Of a stretch of 64,000 bases of DNA, positions 46,692 to 54,900 are shown piece by piece (within the stretch, counting starts at the first letter, position 1; each line of letters begins with the position of its first letter). The notes beneath the pieces were generated by a model. That model did no database searches. It saw only the letters and a list, made by a program, of their open reading frames with translations, and was not told the DNA's origin. Location: assembly GCA_963821735.1 (NCBI GenBank), contig CAWGFK010000010.1, forward strand, positions 111,963 to 175,962, read 5' to 3'. The position numbers and the translations under genes were made by a program. The DNA is from Laspinema sp963821735 (GTDB taxonomy: Bacteria > Cyanobacteriota > Cyanobacteriia > Cyanobacteriales > Laspinemataceae).

Positions 46692-48383
46692 ATGTCAGTA
46701 GAAGCCTGGACAACGATACTGGTCATTCTCTCCTTTATTCTGTACACCTATATCGGCTGGCGATCGCGGGTGCGAGATAGTAAAGGATTCTTCGTCGCCG
46801 GACAGGGCATTCCTGCCATCGCCAATGGGGCCGCCACCGCTGCCGACTGGATGTCTGCCGCCTCCTTTATCTCAATGGCGGGACTGATCTCCGTCCTCGG
46901 GTATGACGGATCCATTTATCTGATGGGATGGACCGGGGGGTATGTCCTCCTGGCCCTCCTCCTCGCCCCCTACCTGCGGAAATTTGGAAAATACACCGTC
47001 CCGGATTTTGTCGGCGATCGCTACTACTCCACCACCGCCCGCCTCGTCGCCGTCGTCGCCGCCATCTTCATTTCCCTGACTTATGTTGCCGGACAGATGC
47101 GCGGCGTCGGCATCGTCTTCAGCCGATTCCTGCAAGTCGATATCAACCAAGGCGTCGTCATCGGCATGATTATTGTCGGCTTTTTTGCCGTCTTGGGGGG
47201 CATGAAAGGGATTACCTGGACCCAAGTCGCCCAATATACCGTATTAATTCTCGCCTACCTGATCCCGGCAGTCGCCCTGTCCTTTCAACTCACCGGCAAC
47301 CCCTTCCCCCAACTCGCCTTTACCTTCAGCGACATCGTTCCCCAACTCAACCAGCTTCAGCTAGACCTCGGATTTGCCGAATATACCCAACCCTTTACCG
47401 AAAAGTCCATGCTGGATGTCCTGTTCATCACCATCGCCCTGATGGTGGGAACTGCCGGGTTGCCTCATGTCATCGTCCGATTTTATACCGTCACCAATAT
47501 TCGCGCTGCCCGTTACTCCGCCGGTTGGGCCCTCCTGTTTATCGCCATTCTCTATACCACCGCCCCCGCCTTGTCCACCTTTGCCCGCTATAACTTGATC
47601 AACAACTTAAACGGGCAAACCATCGAACAGGTCCGCCAACTCGATTGGGCAACCAAATGGGAAAACACCGGACTCTTAACCTTTGAGGATAAAAACGCTG
47701 ATGGAGTCTTGGAACTGACACCGGACCCAGACACCAATGAAATTAACATTGACCGGGATATCATCGTCTTATCCACTCCAGAAGTGGCGAGTCTGGCCCC
47801 CTGGGTCGTGGCCCTGGTTGCTGCGGGAGGATTAGCCGCTGCCTTGTCTACCGCATCAGGCTTATTGCTGGTGATTTCCAGTTCCGTTGCTCATGATATT
47901 TATTACCGCCTGATCAATCCCCAGGCGTCAGAAGCCAAGCGGGTGATGGTGGGCCGGATCATGGTGGGATTTGCCATTGCCATTGCCGGATACTTCGGGA
48001 TCAACCCGCCGGGATTTGTCGCCCAGGTGGTGGCGTTTGCCTTTGGGTTAGCCGCAGCCAGCTTTTTCCCGGTGATTATTTTAGGCATCTTTGATGGCCG
48101 CACCAATCGAGAAGGGGCCATTGCGGGTATGGTTGCGGGGTTAGCATTCACGGCCTACTATATTATTGCTGTGAATTTCTACGGGATGGAACCCTGGTTA
48201 TTTGGCATTTCCGCTGAAGGGATTGGGACCATTGGCATGATGATTAATTTTGCGGTGACTTTGATTGTCTCTCGCCTAACGCCGCCCCCGCCCCTAGAAA
48301 TCCAAATGATGTTGGAGAATCTTCGCACTCCGGGGAATGAACCCCTAGCCCTAGAGGAGATGGATGAGGAGCATTTAGATTAG
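46692..48383 (+). CDS. Sodium:solute symporter (SSS family, VC_2705/ActP-like)
   Basis: 563 residues with about 13 membrane helices. Recognisable stretches are SRVRDSKGFFVAGQGIPAIA, then NGAATAADWMSAASFISMAG, then RKFGKYTVPDFVGDRYY and VGTAGLPHVIVRFYTV. These match the SSS transporters that co-occur with DUF4212 and are related to the acetate permease ActP. A short acidic insert (EDKNADGVLELTPDPDTNEI) resembles a calcium-binding loop and is unusual. The likely substrate is a small organic acid such as acetate, by family only. The CRP-type site upstream suggests cAMP control. Confidence 0.88.
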   Translation: MSVEAWTTILVILSFILYTYIGWRSRVRDSKGFFVAGQGIPAIANGAATAADWMSAASFISMAGLISVLGYDGSIYLMGWTGGYVLLALLLAPYLRKFGKYTVPDFVGDRYYSTTARLVAVVAAIFISLTYVAGQMRGVGIVFSRFLQVDINQGVVIGMIIVGFFAVLGGMKGITWTQVAQYTVLILAYLIPAVALSFQLTGNPFPQLAFTFSDIVPQLNQLQLDLGFAEYTQPFTEKSMLDVLFITIALMVGTAGLPHVIVRFYTVTNIRAARYSAGWALLFIAILYTTAPALSTFARYNLINNLNGQTIEQVRQLDWATKWENTGLLTFEDKNADGVLELTPDPDTNEINIDRDIIVLSTPEVASLAPWVVALVAAGGLAAALSTASGLLLVISSSVAHDIYYRLINPQASEAKRVMVGRIMVGFAIAIAGYFGINPPGFVAQVVAFAFGLAAASFFPVIILGIFDGRTNREGAIAGMVAGLAFTAYYIIAVNFYGMEPWLFGISAEGIGTIGMMINFAVTLIVSRLTPPPPLEIQMMLENLRTPGNEPLALEEMDEEHLD

Positions 48384-48715
48384 GGACTCCCTAGAAAAAT
48401 TTGCGTGGTTTGATTCTCAGACAGACCATTTCTCGAAATCGGGTTTCTTGACATTCATCTCGGTTAAGATCCAAGATTGAAGTCAGAAACCCGGTTTTTT
48501 GGTATAGATTTTATAGTTTAGATTGGATTTAAGCGAGAAAGTTATCCGTTAAAGATCTACGGTGGGTGATTGTGGGTTCATATTTTTAGGGTGCTTTGTT
48601 TCCGAGGCGATCGCCACTCTGAACCAGGGCAGCCATCGCAGCGCCCCTGGGCAGTCGCCAAAGGTCCACTGAGACAATCTATGTACAATCTTGGGAAAAA
48701 CGATAACAGCAACCA
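48384..48715. other. Intergenic region with a dispersed palindromic repeat
   Basis: Between the symporter and WD40 genes; it contains repeat copy 3 (48434-48502) and the WD40 gene's leader. No gene is visible. Confidence 0.5.
48434..48502. repeat. Dispersed palindromic repeat, copy 3
   Basis: CGAAATCGGGTTTCTTGAC and AGTCAGAAACCCGGTTTTTT form complementary arms around a variable middle. Confidence 0.75.
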
Positions 48716-50227
48716 ATGGACTGGACGACACCCCTCAAATTTCAACAGGCGGATTTTATTAAACGGCTCAATTACAAAAGGGCCGCACTGCTGCATTGCC
48801 AGTCGCCCGGTTTGCATGGCGAACAGGTGACGATCGCCGGTGAACGCTTCAGAGCAATTCACGCCGCCTGTGAACAAAGACTTTCCTCAGCTCAATCGCA
48901 GACCCCTACAGAGGCACTCTTTCGCGATCGCCTACGCCATCAGCTTGGAGTCGAAGCCGTCGCCACCTATTTAGATCACCGGGTCACTCGAATTAACCCC
49001 AATCATCCGCCACAATCCCCAAGTCCGGACGATTTTACTCTCAAAGCCAATCCTGCGATCGCCCTTTCCGTTGAAGCCCTTTGTAGCTCCACTTCTCCCT
49101 TAGTCTGGGACCTGGAACTCTCCCAAATTAAGCACCAAGCTGCCATCATTTTTGTCTTGATTCCAGAAGCAATTCACCCCTCCCGGTCAGACTATCACCC
49201 AATTTTAGCTGGATTTTTACCCACCCATTTAATCGCCCTGAGCGAGGGTCGCGCCCGCCTCTGCCTTGATGACCTCTTTTATATGGGCGGACTAAATCTC
49301 TATTTGGAATCCCTCACCTCTATCCCGGTTTCTACAGAATGGTTGCGGATCCTAACTGGATCTTCAAACTATGTCTATCCCGTTGCCATCAGTGCTGATG
49401 GGGGTCTAGTAGCCAGCAGCAGTTACGATGGCACGATTAAACTCTGGAAACTGCGCGATCGCGAAATTACTAAAGCCCTCTGTGGACATTCCTGGTCCTT
49501 TTATCCCATCGCTGGGGGTCAGGCGGGACAATCTCTCGCCAGTGGCAGTACGGAAAAAAAATTGAATCTATGGCAACGGGGTCGCGGGGATTTTATTCGC
49601 ACCTTCGCCGGACATACCAGCGGAGTCAGTGCCATTGCCATTAGTGAAGATAGCAAAATTTTGGTCAGTGGCGGCTACGATGGCACCATCGATATTTGGG
49701 ATCTCGTCCAAGGGCAACGCTTGCGGACCCTGAGTGGGCATTCTGGAACCGTTCGCCCGATTTCCCTGAGTCCCGATGGCACCATCCTCGCCACCGGAGG
49801 CATTGATAAAAAGCTCAATCTCTGGAATCTCCAAACCGGGGCCTTAATTCGCTCGTTTAATATTGATACCGATGTGGCGATTTCTCTGGCAATTAGTCCT
49901 AACGGTCAATTGTTAGTCAGTGGTTCTCAGGATGGGACGATTAAAATTTGGAATTTAGAATCCGGGCGGTTGATTCGGGCGATCGCCGCTCATTCGGGGA
50001 TCGTTCGCGGCGTTACCCTGAGTCACGATGGCAAAACCCTCGCCAGTGGCAGTCTGGAAAAGACGATTAAACTCTGGAATGTGGAAACCGGCGACCTGTT
50101 GCGAACCCTGACAGGTCATCCCGACCCCACCATTACCTTCGCGATCGACTCAGAAGGACCCACTCTGGATACCAGCTTATGGCGTCACTACCAGCCCGGT
50201 TGGGAAGAACCCAGACAATGGCAGTAA
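48716..50227 (+). CDS. WD40 repeat protein with unknown N-terminal domain
   Basis: 503 residues. The first 205 residues form a domain I do not recognise (QADFIKRLNYKRAALLHCQS; then QTPTEALFRDRLRHQLGVEA and HPILAGFLPTHLIALSEGRA). Six good WD40 blades follow: PVAISADGGLVASSSY, SLASGSTEKKLNLWQ, AIAISEDSKILVSGGY, PISLSPDGTILATGGI, SLAISPNGQLLVSGSQ and GVTLSHDGKTLASGSL. A weak seventh (TITFAIDSEGPTLDTSLW) closes the propeller. There is no signal peptide, so it is probably cytoplasmic. Confidence 0.8.
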   Translation: MDWTTPLKFQQADFIKRLNYKRAALLHCQSPGLHGEQVTIAGERFRAIHAACEQRLSSAQSQTPTEALFRDRLRHQLGVEAVATYLDHRVTRINPNHPPQSPSPDDFTLKANPAIALSVEALCSSTSPLVWDLELSQIKHQAAIIFVLIPEAIHPSRSDYHPILAGFLPTHLIALSEGRARLCLDDLFYMGGLNLYLESLTSIPVSTEWLRILTGSSNYVYPVAISADGGLVASSSYDGTIKLWKLRDREITKALCGHSWSFYPIAGGQAGQSLASGSTEKKLNLWQRGRGDFIRTFAGHTSGVSAIAISEDSKILVSGGYDGTIDIWDLVQGQRLRTLSGHSGTVRPISLSPDGTILATGGIDKKLNLWNLQTGALIRSFNIDTDVAISLAISPNGQLLVSGSQDGTIKIWNLESGRLIRAIAAHSGIVRGVTLSHDGKTLASGSLEKTIKLWNVETGDLLRTLTGHPDPTITFAIDSEGPTLDTSLWRHYQPGWEEPRQWQ

Positions 50228-50281
50228 ATTAATCGACCAATCAGCCGAGTGCCACTGGACTCCAGAAATACAGGACCGGGA

Positions 50282-50353
50282 AGACAAACCGGGTTTCTTG
50301 AAAAAATCTGTAGCAATTCGCCGCAAAAAAGCGCCAGAAACCCGGTTTCTTGT
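50282..50353. repeat. Dispersed palindromic repeat, copy 4
   Basis: GACAAACCGGGTTTCTTGA and CCAGAAACCCGGTTTCTTGT are near-perfect arms flanking about 35 bases. It lies between the convergent WD40 and Psb32-like genes. Confidence 0.8.
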
Positions 50354-50364
50354 CCTAGGAATTC

Positions 50365-51195
50365 CTAAGTTTCAGAGGTTGAGGACCCATTGATAATCGG
50401 CGTTAAATAAGCAACCAGCGCACCCAGGAGAAACCCCAGGATATTCCGCAGTAAGGGTAAAAAATCGCTGGTCCTCGAAATCACCGGGCCCAAACCAAAG
50501 GCAATAAATAAAATTCCCCACAGGGGTGAAAACATTAAGGCCCATTGCCAGGAAAATGCTTGTCGATCTTTTCTGGGATGTGCGGCAAATCCAAAGATGA
50601 TGCCCCCCACCGTTGAAGTAATCAGGGTAAGGATCCATTGCTCCCTCGGCAACCCGGGGACCACCAGGCATCCCCCTTGGCGCAAACAATTTTCCACGGT
50701 ATTTAATGAGTTGAGAATCGCCTGGTCCTCTCCGTTGTCTCGAACAAAAAATTGATTGCCGTAGCGGGTTTGTAATTCGATCCAGAAGGTTCTCGGGAGT
50801 AAGGGGTAGAGCTCATCCCCGACATTGAATCCCAAGAGGTTGCCTCCGCGAGGGTCCGCAATCAGTAGGACGCTCTTATCGTTGAGGTCCCAATAATCCT
50901 TAACGGCCCGACCTGGGGTGCGATCGTATTGGGTCAGGACCCTCAGTTTCCAGCCGGTTTCTGCTTCAAAATTCTCTAACTCTTGGATTAAGTTCTCTTC
51001 CTGGATGCTCGTTAGGGAGTTGGCAAGGTCAATAATTGGGGTTTGGATTTCCGGCAGTAACTCGGGATTGTCATAAGCTTGAGCCGAAATCGGGGCGATC
51101 GCCCAAGCTGATACCGCCAGGAAAAAGGCCGCCACGGATATGAGAAGTCTTTTCGGAAATGTTGATTGCATTGCAGTCTCTATAGGAGTTTTCAT
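50365..51195 (-). CDS. TPM domain protein, Psb32/TLP18.3-like
   Basis: The ATG at 51195 (MKTPIETAMQSTFPKRLLIS) gives 276 residues; 51168 or 51249 are alternative starts. A signal peptide (LISVAAFFLAVSAWAIAPIS, cleavage near AQA) is followed by the TPM fold: LPEIQTPIIDLANSLTSIQE, then ETGWKLRVLTQYDRTPGRAV, then KSVLLIADPRGGNLLGFNVG. Two or three membrane helices end the protein. Psb32 and plant TLP18.3 help protect and repair photosystem II. A thylakoid-lumen domain anchored by C-terminal helices is expected. Confidence 0.85.
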   Translation of the reverse strand: MKTPIETAMQSTFPKRLLISVAAFFLAVSAWAIAPISAQAYDNPELLPEIQTPIIDLANSLTSIQEENLIQELENFEAETGWKLRVLTQYDRTPGRAVKDYWDLNDKSVLLIADPRGGNLLGFNVGDELYPLLPRTFWIELQTRYGNQFFVRDNGEDQAILNSLNTVENCLRQGGCLVVPGLPREQWILTLITSTVGGIIFGFAAHPRKDRQAFSWQWALMFSPLWGILFIAFGLGPVISRTSDFLPLLRNILGFLLGALVAYLTPIINGSSTSET

Positions 51196-51365
51196 TCTTT
51201 CATCCAACCAGGGTGGCATCACAGAAGGCTCCACCCCCGAGCCATTCATAATCTTAATATTTGTTTACAGTTTTTACCTTCCCTTAATATTAAGCATCTC
51301 TCCCCAATGCCGTCAATCAGAATTCTGGCAGATTTAGCCCCGGTGTAATTTTATCTTTTAACAGG

Positions 51366-51394
51366 TTGACAACTTGTAATCTGTAGGGTAAAAT
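51366..51394 (+). promoter_or_regulatory. Consensus promoter pointing at the DUF1823 3' end
   Basis: TTGACA (51366-51371) and TAAAAT (51389-51394) are spaced by exactly 17 bases on the plus strand. No plus-strand gene follows; a hairpin (CCTCAA/TTGAGG near 51402-51423) lies just downstream. This could drive a small RNA or an antisense transcript over the DUF1823 gene's end. Confidence 0.5.
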
Positions 51395-51505
51395 TATCAA
51401 ACCTCAATCCGGTGGGCTTGAGGGAAAAACTGCCCCTTACTAAACATCAATCCTAAATCAACAGGTTAACCGAAATAGCCAGAGAAAGACTGGACGCCTC
51501 CCCCA

Positions 51506-51871
51506 TCAGGGTTGAGATTCTAAATAACTTAATAACCAATTCGCCATCGTAGCGCGACGGGTTAAGCGGGGAATCAACTCACCCACCTTGTAACCTGAAA
51601 ACCCCAACTTTTCCTTCAGCAGTTGCTTATTTTCTTTAGGAATAGAACGAGTCAATTTCACCGTCGCCGGTCGGCTGGCGATAAAATCGGGAGGTTCGGG
51701 ATACTCTTCTCGCCACAGTGTATCCACCGCATCCGTATTCCAAACTTGAGCTATTTCCTCATAGCGATACCCTAAACAATGCCAAACCAAGCGATTAACC
51801 GTCAAATCATCAATCTTGTCATTGAGGATATCCCAAATCGTATCAGAGTTAAGGGGTGGTAATTCAGACAT
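51506..51871 (-). CDS. DUF1823 family protein
   Basis: 121 residues matching the cyanobacterial DUF1823 family over its length: SDTIWDILNDKIDDLTVNRL, then VWHCLGYRYEEIAQVWNTDA, then YPEPPDFIASRPATVKLTRS and SGYKVGELIPRLTRRATMAN. No function is established for the family. The gene stands alone, 94 bases after the large STAND/WD40 gene's end in the same direction of transcription reversed, and has a consensus plus-strand promoter beyond its 3' end. Confidence 0.85.
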   Translation of the reverse strand: MSELPPLNSDTIWDILNDKIDDLTVNRLVWHCLGYRYEEIAQVWNTDAVDTLWREEYPEPPDFIASRPATVKLTRSIPKENKQLLKEKLGFSGYKVGELIPRLTRRATMANWLLSYLESQP

Positions 51872-51965
51872 AAACCTGGAGAGAACGACAATAACTAACC
51901 AGATTACTTCAAATCCGTGACAATCAGTGTAATCAGTGGTTCACCCCTCCCCCATTCTTATTATA

Positions 51966-54900
51966 TTATCGAGACCGGCTCAACCGTTGTAAATAAGGAA
52001 CGCGAGACTTAGGAAATCGTTGTTCCTTAATCGCTTCCTCGCAAAGCGCCCGATCGCCATCGCTGATATTTTTAGAATACTTAAAATAATCATGGAGCCA
52101 AGTACAAGCGCGGCGAGTCAAATCATCTAAATCCAAATTCCACAAAATCACCGTATTATCATCTCCCGCCGAGGCAATAATTTCTCCATCGGGACTAAAC
52201 TCCACATCTAAAACCCCGGAAGTATGACCTTGGAGCGTTTTTAATAACGTCCCATCTTTGAGACTCCAAAGCTTAACCGTGCCATCCCAACTGGCGGAAA
52301 CCAACAGCCGACCATCAGGAGAGAAGCGAACACTTTCCACACTATCGCTATAGCCTTGCAGCAGAGTTTTTTCGAGAGTGCCATCCAGATGCCAAATTTT
52401 CACCGTATTATCCCAACTAGCCGAAGCAATCCGCTGACCGTCTGGAGAAAAGGTCACACTGGTGACATAGGACTGATGAGGATAGCGACCGGAGAGAGTT
52501 TGAAGCAGTTCACCTTCCTTGTTCCAGAGTTTGACCATTCTATCATCAGAACCGGAAGCAATCAGACGACCATCGGGGGAAAAGGCCACACTATTGACCC
52601 GTTCGGCGTGACCTTCTAAAACCCCCAATAACGTGCCATCGATCCGCCAAATTTTGACCGTTTTATCCCGAGAACCCGAGGCAATTAATTGACCATCGGG
52701 GGAAAAACTGACCGAATAAGCGCGATCGCTGTGACTACTTTCCACCGGACAATCGGAATGTTTAGATGGGTCTGCGGTCAAACTCGGATCCACTAAAGTT
52801 TTGAGAAGCGTGCCATTGGTGGCATTCCAAATTTTGACCGTACAATCTTGAGAGACCGAGGCGATCGCCCGACCATCCGGAGAGAAACTCACGCCAAACA
52901 CGCGATCGCCATGTCCATCGGGACCTTGTAACGTCGTCACCGCTTCCGTCGTGCGACCCGGTTCCAGACTCCAAATTTTCACCGTTTTGTCCCAACTGGC
53001 CGATGCCAACTGTTTTCCGGTAGGAGACAAACTGATACTAGATACTCTCCCCTTGTGACCCACCTCCCCAGCTAACACCTTCAAAAACGTATCTTTCAGA
53101 GTCCAAAGGCGAATCGTTTTGTCCCAACTCGCCGAGGCTAAAGTCATGCCATCGGGACTAAAATTCACACTGGTGACTCGACCACTATGACCCTTGAGGG
53201 TTTTAATCGGCGTCCCATCTAATTTCCAAATTTTAATCGCATTATCATCCCCTGCCGATGCAAACCAGCGACCATCAGGACTAAAACTCAGGCTAAACAC
53301 AATATCATCATGCGCCTTCCAGGTTTGGGTAGAATTCTCCTCCAGATTCGTCACCGAAATCATATGGTCTACCCCAGCAGAAACCAGATGGCGACCATCG
53401 GGACTAAACGCCAATGCCGTCACCCAATCCGTATGAACCCTTAATGTCTTCCGGAGGGTCCCATCCAGGGTCCAGAGTTTAACCGTTTTGTCATCAGAAG
53501 CCGAAGCGAGAGTTTGACCATCAGGACTGAAAGTCACCCAATTCACCGAATCCGTATGACCTTGAAACGTGCGGACTAAACTGCCATCGGAGACCCGCCA
53601 TAACTTGACCGTTTGATCGTGACTCGCTGTGGCTAAAAATTGACTATCCGGGGAAAAACTGGCGCTATAAATGCTATTGGTATGGCCGTTGAGGGTTTTA
53701 TAGAGACTGCCATCTCGCTTCCAGAGTTTAACCGTGCGGTCCCTAGAAGTTGAGGCAATAAAATGACCATCGGGAGAGAAGGCAACGCTAGTGACCTCAT
53801 CGGCATGACTGACCCCAGTCACATCCAGACTATAATCCACCAATTTTTTATGGAGACTGCCGTTGCGGTTCCAAAGCAACACCTGAGTGTCATTGCTTCC
53901 CGAGGCTAATAACTGACCATCGGGAGAGAAGGCGACACTCCAGACTTCTGCACCATGTTCTTCGAGACGGTTACGTTCTCGCACCCCATAAACGGCTTGT
54001 TGTAAGGCTGTTGCCACCCGCAGTTTAGTTTCCGAGTCCGGGTTTTTAGCGCTTGAGAGTTTTCGCCATGCTCTTAAACTTTCCACCAAGGCATCAAATT
54101 CGCGATCGGCGACATAGAGGGCTTCACTGGAAGCACTAATGGCGGTAATTTGAGCATTTTCCACCCCGATGGAAGCTTGTTCTTTTTGAGCGAGAGCGAA
54201 CACACTGGCAAACGCGAGTAAACCGGCTAGGAAGCCTAAAAAACCCCGCTGACGTTTGAGCTTTTTATTGCTTTTTTCCAGTTGCGCTTGGGTCATTTTT
54301 TTGGCTTCTTCAGCCTTGACTAACCGAGCCTCGGGACCAAAATCGGTTTCGTATTTTTGGCGGACGGGGTGAACGAGATAGTCATGGACGAGTTGATAGC
54401 GATCGCCGGATTCTTCCCGGTGAATAAAGACTAAACCCGCTCCTTCGAGAATTTTTAAAATTAAGTCCAGTTGTGTCGGGGTGACCTCTCCGGATGCAGC
54501 TAATTCTTCTTGGGTGCGAAGGGGTCGGGTATTGTTGGGATTGGTCAGACGGTACAGGACTTCCCAAGCGGGTTTTTCGTTGTCGGGACCACAGTCGCGA
54601 ATCACTTGGACGAGCGATCGCGCAATCAGGATCTCCTTGGGGCGATCGCCAAGCTTTTGGTACTGTTCTAACGTGGTGATTTTTTCTTCATCATCTTGCA
54701 GTTGAGCGCCCACAAGCTGCAATTCAATCGGGCGCACCTGACCCGTTTCATTCGCCAAATCCCGAACTAACGCCTCAATCAGTTCAGTTTCCAGGTAAAA
54801 TTGCGATCGTTCGGTTAAGCGCTGAATCACCTCCACGGCCTGAGCGGCGGAAAAATCACTGAGTTGATAACGAATTTCTTTACTGAGAATATCGTTATTA

